Source of the DNA: Pseudomonas reinekei
Lineage (GTDB): Bacteria; Pseudomonadota; Gammaproteobacteria; Pseudomonadales; Pseudomonadaceae
DNA: 37,419 bases
Assembly: GCF_001945365.1 (NCBI RefSeq)
Contig: NZ_MSTQ01000031.1
Coordinates: forward strand, 1 to 37,419
Direction of reading: 5' to 3'
Under the pieces are notes generated by a model, which saw only the letters and a list, made by a program, of their open reading frames with translations, was not told where the DNA came from and searched no databases. The translations under genes were made by a program, and so were the position numbers. Below are positions 19,530 to 27,033 of this stretch, piece by piece (position 1 is the stretch's first letter; each line of letters opens with the position of its first letter).

Positions 19530-19689
19530 CTTTTTGGCTCTGCAGGATGAAGGTCACGACGATCAGGATCAGCCAGAGCAGATAAGGGCGATACCAGGCG
19601 CCAGTGGCGTCGATCCACCAATCCATGATGGCCGGGGAAAACAGGTAAATCCCCACTACCAGGAGCAGGACCAAGCGATAGATGTACAT
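19513..19689 (-). CDS. cbrX: small membrane protein CbrX upstream of and overlapping cbrA
   Basis: This frame of 58 codons reads MYIYRLVLLLVVGIYLFSP, then MDWWIDATGAWYRPYLLW and LILIVVTFILQSQKDADEL. It predicts two membrane segments (about residues 5-22 and 35-50) with a short loop between. The ATG at 19689 is preceded by GAGAGGCCGGG, a good ribosome-binding site. The TAG stop lies 17 bases inside the cbrA frame, so translation of cbrA is probably coupled to it. The position matches the small cbrX frame described before cbrA in P. putida. Its own function is unclear. Small two-helix proteins of this kind commonly accompany SLC5 transporters, so it may assist CbrA folding or transport. Confidence 0.88.
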   Translation of the reverse strand: MYIYRLVLLLVVGIYLFSPAIMDWWIDATGAWYRPYLLWLILIVVTFILQSQKDADEL

Positions 19690-19766
19690 CCCGGCCTCTC
19701 TTTTTTATGCGCGTGCCCGAAAACGTGCGGCGATGGTAACGGATGGGCGCGTCACTGCAAGCACGA

Positions 19767-20663
19767 TCACTGCAGCTGCGCCTCTGGCAGGCAGAGTGTG
19801 CGCGGGATCAGCGTGGCGTCCCAGTGTGCGATGCCCCAGTCCAGCACTTCCCGTGGCGTACCATGAGCCAGTTCAGCGCCGGGGTTTTGCCCCAGTGCAC
19901 GCAGGGCGCGCAGCAGCAGCGGCGTGGCCTGGTCTTCGCTGAGTGGCGGCGAACGGTAGGACTTGCCGAGTTTGTTGCCATCAGGCTGAGTAATCAGCGG
20001 GATGTGCAAGTAGCGCGGTTGGCGCAAGCCAAGCAGTTCCTGCAGGTAGAGCTGGCGCGGCGTGGAATCGAGCAGGTCGGCACCGCGCACGATGTCGGTA
20101 ATGCCTTGCCAGGCATCGTCCAGAACGACCGCCAGTTGATAGGCGTAGAGCCCGTCGCGGCGGCGAATCACGAAATCACCGACATCCCGGCCCAGGTGCT
20201 GGTGAAACTCACCTTGAACGCGGTCGATGAAGTGGTAATCCAGTTCAGGCACGCGTATCCGGATCGCGGCATCTTCGGTGCCATGCCCGGCATTGCGACA
20301 CAAACCCGGATAAATGCCGTGATATGGCTCCAGTTGTTTGCGCGAGCAGGTACAGGCGTAGGCCAGACCATGGTTGAACAGGCGATTAAGCACTTCGGCG
20401 TAGGCGTCGTGACGGTCGCTCTGGCGAACCATCTCGCCATCCCATTCGAAGCCGTAGCTTTCCAGTGCTTTGAGTATGGCTGCCTGGGCGCCGGGTTCTT
20501 CACGGGGCGGATCAAGGTCTTCCATGCGCATCAGCCAACGGCCGCCCACCGAGCGCGCGTCGAGGTAGGAGGCCAGCGCTGCGACCAGCGAACCAAAGTG
20601 CAAATGGCCACTGGGGGTCGGGGCGAAGCGTCCGATGTAGGCGGGAGAGGTGGTGGCGGTCAT
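19767..20663 (-). CDS. gluQ: glutamyl-Q tRNA(Asp) synthetase
   Basis: It glutamylates the queuosine base in the anticodon of tRNA(Asp). It is a shortened paralogue of glutamyl-tRNA synthetase without the anticodon-binding half. The 298-residue protein starts MTATTSPAYIGRFAPTPSG. HLHFGSL is the HIGH-type motif, RMEDLDPPRE follows, and a Zn-binding set appears as CTCSRKQ, GIYPGLCR. GNKLGKSYRSPP corresponds to the KMSKS loop. An upstream ATG at 20696 adds 11 unlikely residues. It lies 202 bases after dksA on the same strand, with the dksA terminator and a REP pair between them. It may be expressed by partial read-through, as described for dksA-gluQ in other bacteria. Confidence 0.95.
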   Translation of the reverse strand: MTATTSPAYIGRFAPTPSGHLHFGSLVAALASYLDARSVGGRWLMRMEDLDPPREEPGAQAAILKALESYGFEWDGEMVRQSDRHDAYAEVLNRLFNHGLAYACTCSRKQLEPYHGIYPGLCRNAGHGTEDAAIRIRVPELDYHFIDRVQGEFHQHLGRDVGDFVIRRRDGLYAYQLAVVLDDAWQGITDIVRGADLLDSTPRQLYLQELLGLRQPRYLHIPLITQPDGNKLGKSYRSPPLSEDQATPLLLRALRALGQNPGAELAHGTPREVLDWGIAHWDATLIPRTLCLPEAQLQ

Positions 20664-20701
20664 GAATGCAATATTACGATGTCCGGTCGTGCACAAGTCA
20701 C

Positions 20702-20793
20702 ATGTGGGAGCGAGCCTGCTCGCGAAAGCTGAATGTCAGTCAGCATCAGTCCTGGATATGAAGACCCCTTCGCGAGCCGGCTCGCGCCCACGG
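20702..20793. repeat. REP pair (inverted) between dksA and gluQ
   Basis: TGTGGGAGCGAGCCTGCTCG (from 20704) faces TCGCGAGCCGGCTCGCGCCC (from 20770) with about 40 bases between. It matches the other REP doublets in the window. It lies downstream of the dksA terminator and just upstream of the gluQ start. Confidence 0.9.
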
Positions 20794-20821
20794 GATTCCT
20801 GTCGAAGCCAATGTCAGAAAC

Positions 20822-20851
20822 AAAAACGGAGCGTTCGCACGCTCCGTTTTT
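20822..20851. terminator. dksA terminator
   Basis: AAAAACGGAGCG (20822-20833) and CGCTCCGTTTTT (20840-20851) form a perfect 12-bp stem around TTCGCA. A T-run is present on either strand. It lies 14 bases past the dksA stop. Confidence 0.92.
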
Positions 20852-20865
20852 CGTTCAAGTCGCAA

Positions 20866-21306
20866 TTATTTGCCGACTTGCTTTTCCTTGATTTCCGCCA
20901 GGGTCTTGCAGTCGACGCACATGTCGGCAGTAGGACGTGCTTCCAGGCGCTTGACGCCGATTTCAACGCCGCACGACTCGCACCAGCCGTACTCTTCGTC
21001 TTCGATCAGTTGCAACGTCTTGTCGATCTTTTTGATCAACTTGCGCTCGCGATCACGGGCTCGCAGTTCAAGGGCGAACTCTTCTTCCTGGCTGGCACGG
21101 TCTGCCGGATCCGGGAAGTTGGCTGCTTCGTCCTTCATGTGATCAACCGTACGGTCGACTTCCTGCATCAAGTCCTGTTTCCACTTGTTCAGGACCTTGG
21201 TGAAATGAAGCCGCATGGGCTTGCCCATGTACTCCTCGCCCGGAACTTCTTTATAGGGTTCGAAGCCGCTAATCGTCGGTTGTTGCTGCTTTGCTTGGGT
21301 GGACAT
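20866..21306 (-). CDS. dksA: RNA polymerase-binding transcription factor DksA
   Basis: DksA enters the secondary channel of RNA polymerase and, with ppGpp, mediates the stringent response, repressing rRNA promoters and activating amino-acid biosynthesis. The 146-residue protein has two long coiled-coil helices with the tip FPDPADRASQ. Asp66 and Asp69 there correspond to the essential acidic tip residues of the E. coli protein. The C-terminal zinc finger is complete, with Cys109, Cys112, Cys130 and Cys133. This is the classical zinc-containing form, not the cysteine-poor DksA2 that Pseudomonas also carries. It starts at the ATG at 21306 and is followed by a strong terminator. Its likely targets include the rRNA promoter at the end of this window. 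Confidence 0.98.
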   Translation of the reverse strand: MSTQAKQQQPTISGFEPYKEVPGEEYMGKPMRLHFTKVLNKWKQDLMQEVDRTVDHMKDEAANFPDPADRASQEEEFALELRARDRERKLIKKIDKTLQLIEDEEYGWCESCGVEIGVKRLEARPTADMCVDCKTLAEIKEKQVGK

Positions 21307-21640
21307 GAAATAGACCGCCTCTACTCTTGTAATCCATCTGCGCAGGATTGCTCCATCACCGACACCTGCCGGCCCTGCGGCTGCAAGCGGGCGAACTTAC
21401 CAGATCAAATCAGACCGCGCTACTCCCGGATGTCGAGCCCGCGGCCTATGGCGCTTGCAAATACTGGCAAAGCGCTGTCTGGTAGATATGGAGCGCTGCT
21501 CAAATATTGATTTTAGTCAAACCTCGGGCGCTCGCTTGAGTCGTTTGTGGTCTGGGCCATATGGCGTCTGACCGCTTTAGGTTCTCGCTCGTTCCTGCGC
21601 TTGGGTAGAATCGATTTTTTTATTCGTTGAAGGAAGGCCA
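21307..21640. promoter_or_regulatory. divergent intergenic region dksA / aminotransferase
   Basis: This 334-base gap must contain the promoters of two divergent genes. A possible -10 element TAGAAT at 21606-21611 precedes the aminotransferase, but I see no good -35 partner. A ribosome-binding GAAGGAAGG lies at 21629-21637, just before its ATG. No small gene or RNA is evident. Confidence 0.5.
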
Positions 21641-22813
21641 ATGGCTCAGTCCTACAGTGCCCGCAGTCGCGCGATCGAACCTTTTCATGTCATGGCATTG
21701 CTCGCGCGGGCCAATGAATTGCAGGCCGCGGGCCACGATGTCATCCACCTGGAAATTGGCGAGCCGGACTTCACTACCGCCGAACCGATTATCCGTGCGG
21801 GGCAGGCCGCGCTGGAGGCGGGCCGCACCCGTTACACCGCGGCCCGTGGCATTCCTGAACTGCGTGAGGCCATTTCGGGGTTTTATCAGCAGCGTTACGG
21901 GCTGAACATCGACCCGCGTCGCATCCTCATCACGCCGGGCGGTTCCGGCGCCCTGTTGTTGGCCAGTGCCTTGCTGGTCGATCCGGGCAAGCATTGGCTG
22001 CTGGCAGACCCGGGCTACCCCTGCAACCGGCACTTTTTGCGTTTGGTCGAAGGCGCTGCCCAGTTGGTGCCGGTCGGCCCGGACGTGCGCTATCAATTGA
22101 CGCCGGGCTTGATCGAGCGGCATTGGGATCACGACAGCGTCGGAGCGCTGGTTGCGTCGCCGGCCAATCCGACGGGGACCATCTTGACCCGGGATGAGCT
22201 GGCCGGGCTGTCCAGGGCGATCAAGGAACGCAATGGGCATCTGGTGGTGGACGAGATCTACCATGGCCTGACCTATGGCACCGATGCGGCCAGTGTGCTG
22301 GAAGTCGATGACGGTGCTTTCGTCCTAAATAGTTTTTCCAAGTATTTCGGCATGACCGGTTGGCGCCTCGGATGGCTGGTTGCGCCAGAAGCCGCGGTCG
22401 GCGAACTGGAGAAGCTTGCGCAAAACCTGTACATCAGCGCGCCAAGCATGGCTCAACACGCGGCATTGGCGTGTTTCGAACCGGCCACCATCAGTATTCT
22501 CGAAGAGCGTCGCGCCGAATTCGGTCGTCGTCGGGATTACCTGTTGCCGGCGCTTCGTGAGTTGGGCTTCGGGATCGCCGTCGAACCGGAAGGCGCCTTT
22601 TATTTGTACGCCGATATCAGCCAGTTCGGCGGTGATGCCTTCGCGTTCTGCCGGCATTTCCTCGAAACCGAACACGTGGCGTTTACCCCGGGACTGGATT
22701 TTGGTCGCTATCAGGCGGGGCACCATGTGCGGTTTGCCTACACCCAAAGTCTGGAGCGCCTGGAAGAGGCGGTTGAGCGGATCGCTCGTGGTTTGCGGAG
22801 CTGGCAAGGCTGA
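21641..22813 (+). CDS. pyridoxal-phosphate-dependent class I/II aminotransferase
   Basis: This 390-residue fold-type I aminotransferase has HLEIGEPDFTTAEPI near the start, TRYTAARGIPELREAI, and the SPANPTGT loop with Asn176. VVDEIYHGLTY supplies the cofactor-binding Asp204. FSKYFGMTGWRLGW holds the Schiff-base Lys234, and a C-terminal GHHVRFAYTQS carries the carboxylate-binding arginine. The subfamily resembles aspartate/alanine-type transaminases, but the substrate cannot be read from sequence. Its TGA overlaps the sfsA ATG by one base, so the two are co-translated. The ribosome-binding site GAAGGAAGG is strong. Confidence 0.93.
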   Translation: MAQSYSARSRAIEPFHVMALLARANELQAAGHDVIHLEIGEPDFTTAEPIIRAGQAALEAGRTRYTAARGIPELREAISGFYQQRYGLNIDPRRILITPGGSGALLLASALLVDPGKHWLLADPGYPCNRHFLRLVEGAAQLVPVGPDVRYQLTPGLIERHWDHDSVGALVASPANPTGTILTRDELAGLSRAIKERNGHLVVDEIYHGLTYGTDAASVLEVDDGAFVLNSFSKYFGMTGWRLGWLVAPEAAVGELEKLAQNLYISAPSMAQHAALACFEPATISILEERRAEFGRRRDYLLPALRELGFGIAVEPEGAFYLYADISQFGGDAFAFCRHFLETEHVAFTPGLDFGRYQAGHHVRFAYTQSLERLEEAVERIARGLRSWQG

Positions 22814-23526
22814 TGCGTTTTAATCCTCCTCTTGAAGAGGGTCGGCTGATTCGCCGTTACAAGCGTTTTCTCGCCGATATCGAAACCGTTAGCGGCGAGT
22901 TGCTGACCATTCACTGTCCAAACACCGGCTCGATGCTCAATTGTCAGGTCGAAGGCGGGCAAGTCTGGTTCAGTCGCTCAAATGACCCCAAGCGCAAGTT
23001 GCCGGGTACCTGGGAAATTGGCGAAACCCCGCACGGCCGGCATTTTTGCGTGAATACCGGTCGGGCTAACGGCTTGATCGAAGAAGCATTGCGGGCTGGC
23101 GTGATCACTGAGCTGAACGGCTTCACCGAGCTCAGGCGAGAAGTGGCTTACGGTCAGGAAAAGAGCCGGATCGACTTTCGCCTGGATTACCCCGATGGCC
23201 CTGCCTACGTCGAGGTGAAAAGTGTCACGCTGGGGTTTGACGGTGTCGCGGTAGCGGCATTTCCCGATGCGGTCACCCAGCGTGGCGCCAAGCATCTGCG
23301 CGAGCTGGCGCATCTGGCGCGGGACGGAATTCGCGCGGTGCAGTTGTACTGCGTGAACCTGACCGGCATCGAAGCTGTGCGTCCGGCCGAGGAAATTGAC
23401 GCGGCGTACGCCGCCGCCTTGCGTGAGGCGGTTGCCAGCGGCGTGGAAGTACTGGCCTACGGCGTCAGCTTGACCCATGAGGAAATGATCGTGGATCGCC
23501 GGTTGGAAGTACTGCTGGGCGATTAA
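22813..23526 (+). CDS. sfsA: SfsA family DNA/RNA nuclease
   Basis: This 237-residue protein matches the SfsA family along its length. An N-terminal OB-like part (FLADIETVSGELLTIHCPNTGSM) is followed by a PD-(D/E)xK nuclease-like domain. The latter has SRIDFRLDYPDGPAYVEVKSVTL as the metal-binding core and FPDAVTQRGAKHLRELAHLA next. It was named for stimulating sugar fermentation in E. coli; it binds nucleic acid and family members show nuclease activity, but the cellular role is unclear. It starts one base inside the aminotransferase stop. Its TAA shares TTAA with the stop of the convergent Rieske gene. Confidence 0.95.
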   Translation: MRFNPPLEEGRLIRRYKRFLADIETVSGELLTIHCPNTGSMLNCQVEGGQVWFSRSNDPKRKLPGTWEIGETPHGRHFCVNTGRANGLIEEALRAGVITELNGFTELRREVAYGQEKSRIDFRLDYPDGPAYVEVKSVTLGFDGVAVAAFPDAVTQRGAKHLRELAHLARDGIRAVQLYCVNLTGIEAVRPAEEIDAAYAAALREAVASGVEVLAYGVSLTHEEMIVDRRLEVLLGD

Positions 23527-23840
23527 AGACTGACCCAGATTCCTTTGGCGTCCTCGCTGCAGGCCACACGGGTCAGCGACTGGCCCGCGCAAGGACCGGA
23601 CACACATTCGCCATCCTCAATCAGAAACAGCGCGCCGTGAGTGGCGCACTGGATCAGGCTGTTGCTGGGGTCGAGAAACTGATTCGGGGTCCACTCCAGT
23701 CCCACACCCCGGTGCGGACACCGATTGATGTATACGTAAGCCTGGCCGTTCCGGCGCACGGCGAAGAGTTTCTGGTCATCGATCTCGAAGCCGCGGCTAC
23801 TGGCATCAGCCAGCTCGATGCCGGTACACAGAAATTTCAT
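23523..23840 (-). CDS. Rieske [2Fe-2S] protein
   Basis: This small Rieske-fold protein of 105 residues has the two cluster-binding loops CPHRG (Cys41, His43) and CATHG (Cys65, His68), giving a complete 2Cys-2His set. No signal peptide or membrane segment is present, so it is a cytoplasmic ferredoxin-type Rieske protein like NirD or dioxygenase ferredoxins. Two further cysteines follow in CVSGPCAGQ, as in many members of this small group. The start MKFLCTGIEL at 23840 is preceded by GAGGACC, a good ribosome-binding site. The frame is open 74 codons upstream but reads through non-coding DNA. The electron partner is not encoded nearby. An iron-responsive sRNA gene lies upstream on the same strand. 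Confidence 0.9.
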   Translation of the reverse strand: MKFLCTGIELADASSRGFEIDDQKLFAVRRNGQAYVYINRCPHRGVGLEWTPNQFLDPSNSLIQCATHGALFLIEDGECVSGPCAGQSLTRVACSEDAKGIWVSL

Positions 23841-24144
23841 AGTGGTCCTCAGGTCCCGCCAGGTTGACCGGCTGTGTATGTGCTTGACGTGAAAATGCGG
23901 GTATTTATCAAATGGCGAACTTGCCCAATCGAGAGCAGTAGCCAGATGCGCAGGATACTTGGCTTGTCGACTCGATGCCCGGGAAACCCCTGAAGGAAGC
24001 TCTTTATGCGCCTGAGTACCCGTATCGCTGTACGCTTGCTGGTCGGTGGTTTGGGGGCTCAACTACCCGACAGCCTGAAAGCTGTCCGATGGTTTCCATT
24101 CGGATGAAGTGAGTCAGTAAATTCAGGCTGACTTTTCCACAGGC

Positions 24145-24171
24145 AAAAAAAGACCCGGCAAGAGCCGGGTC
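24145..24171 (-). terminator. prrF terminator
   Basis: A perfect 8-bp stem, GACCCGGC (24171-24164) with GCCGGGTC (24159-24152), encloses a TCTT loop. Seven T residues follow on the minus strand (24151-24145). Confidence 0.95.
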
Positions 24172-24257
24172 AAATAACCGTGATTAGCCTGATGAGGAGA
24201 TAATCTGAGCGTCCGAACCAAGGGCTTTCAGAATATCGACCAGTCTCGCGACCAGTT
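24145..24257 (-). ncRNA. prrF: PrrF small RNA (Fur-regulated iron-sparing sRNA)
   Basis: PrrF RNAs are made when iron is scarce. With Hfq they block translation of mRNAs for dispensable iron proteins (for example sodB and TCA-cycle enzymes). The predicted RNA of about 113 nt starts AACTGGTCGCGAG, as PrrF of P. aeruginosa does from memory. It carries the conserved pairing core CAGATTATCTCCTCATC followed by AGGCTAATCACGG (24209-24180), and ends with the hairpin GACCCGGC-TCTT-GCCGGGTC plus seven T residues. It has a Fur-box promoter. Fluorescent pseudomonads carry two separate copies (prrF1, prrF2), and I cannot tell which one this is. Only one copy is present here, so this is not the tandem arrangement of P. 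aeruginosa. Confidence 0.95.
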
Positions 24258-24263
24258 GTGATA

Positions 24264-24291
24264 ATCATATCGATTCTCATTACCAAGTCAA
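24264..24291 (-). promoter_or_regulatory. prrF sigma-70 promoter with overlapping Fur box
   Basis: On the minus strand TTGACT (24291-24286) and TATGAT (24269-24264) are separated by 16 bases. A 19-base stretch between and over the -10 (24284-24266, GGTAATGAGAATCGATATG) matches 14 of 19 positions of the Fur consensus GATAATGATAATCATTATC. Fur with iron would occlude the promoter. Confidence 0.88.
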
Positions 24292-24423
24292 TAGCGGTTT
24301 GCTCGTTTAATGACGCGTTGTCGTTCTTTCCATGCAAGTCATTGAATCCAGGGGCATTGATCAGTCGTTTTTAGAGCGCTGATTCTGCGACATGTGCGTT
24401 TCCCCGATCGCCGCCATATCCGT

Positions 24424-24696
24424 TCAGTTCTTGTGGCGTGACGAAATGGCTTCCAATTGCTTATTGAGGGCCTCTTTACGCTCGGCGGGAATGTCATTCC
24501 AGTGTACGTCCATCAGGGCGCCTTCTATCGCATACAACAACACCTTGGAGGCCCGAAACCCGCGCGTGCGCACGGCCCGATAAGCATCCACCGCCCCGAG
24601 GCGACGCAAGTCCGAAGCGCTGTGGATGCCCACGGCATGCAGCCACTGCGCCGACGTCTTGCCAAGATTTTTCAGGTGTTGCAGTTCATCATTCAT
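24424..24696 (-). CDS. TfoX/Sxy C-terminal domain protein
   Basis: This protein of 90 residues consists of only the TfoX C-terminal (helix-hairpin-helix-like) domain: LKNLGKTSAQWLHAVGIHSASDLRRLG, then AYRAVRTRGFRASKVLLYAIEGALMDVHWNDIP. Full TfoX/Sxy proteins, which promote competence-gene expression with CRP in other Gammaproteobacteria, have an additional N-terminal domain that is absent here. Stand-alone C-terminal forms are common in Pseudomonas and have no assigned function. AAGGAGG lies four bases before the ATG, and a TTG one codon earlier (24699) is an alternative start. It is monocistronic. The prrF promoter lies about 130 bases downstream. Confidence 0.9.
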   Translation of the reverse strand: MNDELQHLKNLGKTSAQWLHAVGIHSASDLRRLGAVDAYRAVRTRGFRASKVLLYAIEGALMDVHWNDIPAERKEALNKQLEAISSRHKN

Positions 24697-24939
24697 CAAG
24701 CCTCCTTGCGATGGCCGAATGGTGCGTGGGCAAACTTCTGAGGAGTGTAGCCATCAGTAGGAAAAGCGTGATTGTTTGGTCGTTTTCGACGCAAAAGCTT
24801 CTAAGCGGTATGCGGCAGGCGTGCGGTTAAAATCCGCGAAACGGGAAGGAGTTCGTGGGGAAATAGCTCGGATTTAGAGCGAAACTGGCTGAAGTCCAGC
24901 GCAAGGCGGGGGCGCCGGACTTGTCAATTTACGCACGGG

Positions 24940-25284
24940 CTAGCGTGTGCGGTAGCGCAGTCGGGTTCCGAAGTTCATCGACATCAGAATTTCGTCGGCG
25001 CTGAGCTCTGGGGGGAAGTAGGCCCCGGAGATCTGCGCGTGGGCCAGGCTCGCGCCTTCAAGCGAAGCGTTGCGGAAATCGATGCCACGCAAATCGGCGG
25101 ACCGAAAATAGGCATCGGTGAAATCGATACCGTCCGCATTCAACTCGCGCAGGTCCAGGCCACGGAAGTCGCCTCCGACCATGTCGATCAGCCCTTCCTT
25201 TGGCCGTTCGTTGTTGAAGCCTGTGATGTCGTCTTTGTGCAGCAGGGCATAAAGCGGGGTGTCGAGAAGTTTCGGCTGGCTCAT
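24940..25284 (-). CDS. pentapeptide-repeat protein
   Basis: This 114-residue cytoplasmic protein has a central run of A(D/N)LxX-type pentapeptides at about residues 38-88: DFRGL DLREL NADGI DFTDA YFRSA DLRGI DFRNA SLEGA SLAHA QISGA. That is about ten repeats, or two and a half turns of a right-handed quadrilateral beta helix, which is short compared with gyrase-protecting Qnr or MfpA proteins (about 30 or more repeats). The ends are non-repeat caps (MSQPKLLDTPLYALLH and PPELSADEILMSMNFGTRLRYRTR). Function is unknown; a Qnr-like role is unlikely given its length. The ATG is at 25284. It lies downstream of the kinase/ATPase gene, with a hairpin between. Confidence 0.92.
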   Translation of the reverse strand: MSQPKLLDTPLYALLHKDDITGFNNERPKEGLIDMVGGDFRGLDLRELNADGIDFTDAYFRSADLRGIDFRNASLEGASLAHAQISGAYFPPELSADEILMSMNFGTRLRYRTR

Positions 25285-25338
25285 GTCGCATCACCTGTTG
25301 GTTTTATGACGCCAGTATAGTGCCACTATTTGACAGCC

Positions 25339-25360
25339 GTGAAGCCGGAGAAGGCTTCAC
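25339..25360. terminator. hairpin between the kinase/ATPase and pentapeptide genes
   Basis: A perfect 8-bp stem, GTGAAGCC (25339-25346) with GGCTTCAC (25353-25360), has a 6-base loop and AGC/GCT flanks. It follows the kinase/ATPase stop by 15 bases. No T-run follows on the minus strand, so it may only attenuate read-through. Confidence 0.5.
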
Positions 25361-25375
25361 AGCTAAAATACTTTT

Positions 25376-26932
25376 TTACAGCCCAGGCAGGCGTTGGCGG
25401 ATTTGCTCCACTACGGTGTCGAGGGTCCCGCTTTCATTGGTCTGGACGCGTTTGCTGCAGAGGATCTCTGCTGGCGTCAAGGCTTCACGACTGGCTTGCT
25501 GGGCTTCAATGACTGCCAGTGTCGCGTCGGACGGATCGGTTTTTTCAGCCTGACGCTGCTGCAGCCAGCTCTCGATGACTGCTTGCGGGGCGTTGCAATC
25601 CAGAATCAGGAACGGTGCGCCAGTCGCTTCGGCAACTTTCGCTGCGCTGTCGCGCTGATCGCGCTTGAGGTATGTCGCATCGATCACCACCGGGAAACCG
25701 GCGTGCAAAATCACCTCGGCAATTTCATGCAGGCGCTGGTAAGTGGCGGTACTGGCTTCGCTACTGTAAATACCGGACTGAACGTTGTTCGACACAGTCT
25801 GCTCACCGAACAGGCGTTTGCGTTCCACATCGGAGCGCAGGCGAATGGCGCCCAATGCTTCCACCAGACGCATGGCTACATGGCTTTTGCCTACCGCGGA
25901 AACGCCATGGGTGATGGCCATGAAGCGTGAAGGGATGGTGCTGTAGCTTTCCGCCAGGTTCGCATAGTTGCGGTACTGGCGCAGGCTGGTGGCGCGCTGC
26001 ACCGGCGTGGCATCGGCGGGCATGCTGAACAGTGCGACCTTGGCACGCACCAGTGCACGGTAGGCTTTATAGAAGTTCAGCAGTTCCAGACCCTGATAAT
26101 CGCCGGTCAGCTCCAGGTATTGGCTGATGAAACGTCGTGCCAGGCATTTCAGGCCGCGGTCTTCCAGGTCCATCGCCAGGAACGCGCTGTCGGCGTAGAC
26201 GTCGGTAAAGCGGAACGGTTCGTTGAACTCGATGCAGTCGAAAATCACCACCTTGCGGTCGATCACCGTGGCATTACCCAAATGAATGTCGCCGTGGCAT
26301 TCGCGGATGAAGCCGTCGACCTTGCGTTGGGCCAGCAGTGGCTTGAGGCGTTCGAAGCTGCTCTCGGCCCATGCTTGCAAGGCGTCGAGTTGCTGCAGGT
26401 CAGCCTTGTCGCTGAGGAATGGCAAGATCTGTTCGAAGTTCTGGCGCACGGGGGCCATCACGCTATCCGGGGTGCCGGCTTCATGCTCGGCCGGGACCTT
26501 CGGTGCGTTGAGGTGGAAGCGGGCGATTTGCGCCGCCAACTCGTCGACGTGTGCGGTAGTCAGTTCGCCGTTCGCTTGCAGGGTGCTGAGCAATCCGCTC
26601 TGTGGGAACTGGCGCATTTTCAGGACGTATTCGATGGCCGGGCCGTCACCGCCCAGTTGAGGCGCTTCGACACTGCCAGTCACCGGCAACACTTCCAGAT
26701 AAAGATCATCGGTCAGGCGCTGATTCAGGCGCAGTTCTTCGCCACAGAAATGCTTGCGCGCTTCCAGCGTCGTGAAGTCGAGGAAACCAAAATTCATCGG
26801 CTTCTTCACTTTATAAGCAAAGTCGCCAGTCAGCAGCACCCAGGAAATGTGGGTCTCGATGAGCTGGAACCCGTTTACGGCATGCGGGTAGAGGGCCGGG
26901 TTTTGCAGAGCGGCGATCAGGGACTGGCTCAC
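25376..26932 (-). CDS. two-domain protein: aminoglycoside-phosphotransferase-like kinase plus P-loop ATPase
   Basis: This 518-residue protein has two parts. Residues about 20-300 form an APH/choline-kinase-like domain, with HGDIHLGN at 213-220 as the catalytic (Brenner) motif and IFDCIEFNEPFRFTDVYADSAFL as the metal-binding segment. Residues about 335-518 form a P-loop kinase of the zeta-toxin/gluconate-kinase type, with Walker A GVSAVGKS at 343-350, then RSDVERKRLFG and PVVIDATYLKRDQR. The pairing is a widespread but poorly characterised family annotated as bifunctional aminoglycoside phosphotransferase/ATP-binding protein. The substrate is unknown, and real aminoglycoside resistance is unlikely. 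It is monocistronic, divergent from mrcB, with 115 bases between the two starts. Confidence 0.9.
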   Translation of the reverse strand: MSQSLIAALQNPALYPHAVNGFQLIETHISWVLLTGDFAYKVKKPMNFGFLDFTTLEARKHFCGEELRLNQRLTDDLYLEVLPVTGSVEAPQLGGDGPAIEYVLKMRQFPQSGLLSTLQANGELTTAHVDELAAQIARFHLNAPKVPAEHEAGTPDSVMAPVRQNFEQILPFLSDKADLQQLDALQAWAESSFERLKPLLAQRKVDGFIRECHGDIHLGNATVIDRKVVIFDCIEFNEPFRFTDVYADSAFLAMDLEDRGLKCLARRFISQYLELTGDYQGLELLNFYKAYRALVRAKVALFSMPADATPVQRATSLRQYRNYANLAESYSTIPSRFMAITHGVSAVGKSHVAMRLVEALGAIRLRSDVERKRLFGEQTVSNNVQSGIYSSEASTATYQRLHEIAEVILHAGFPVVIDATYLKRDQRDSAAKVAEATGAPFLILDCNAPQAVIESWLQQRQAEKTDPSDATLAVIEAQQASREALTPAEILCSKRVQTNESGTLDTVVEQIRQRLPGL

Positions 26933-27033
26933 GGGCGATCCTTCAGAGTCTGGAAAAATTCAGGCCGTCATTATGGCGTCTAGCCAGCCTAACGCAAACT
27001 CGGAGGGCTCCTGTTGAGTATGAATAAAGTGCG

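Larger units (their letters stand above)
23841..24423. other. intergenic region carrying prrF
   Basis: This stretch of 583 bases has no convincing protein gene. Its recognisable content is the PrrF sRNA with Fur-box promoter and terminator (24145-24292). A 33-codon plus-strand frame at 24006-24107 has a fair GGAAG upstream but no recognisable product. Confidence 0.7.

Noticed and set aside
24006..24107. 33-codon frame MRLSTRIAVRLLVGG... with GGAAG upstream
   Set aside because: It is short, unrecognised, and ends in non-hydrophobic sequence; a real small protein cannot be supported without conservation data.
24940..25284. Possible Qnr-like quinolone-protection protein
   Set aside because: It has only about ten pentapeptides, far too few for a DNA-mimicking gyrase protector.
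25376..26932. Possible aminoglycoside resistance gene
   Set aside because: The APH-like fold is shared with many kinases. The fused P-loop domain and core-genome setting point to a housekeeping family, not resistance.
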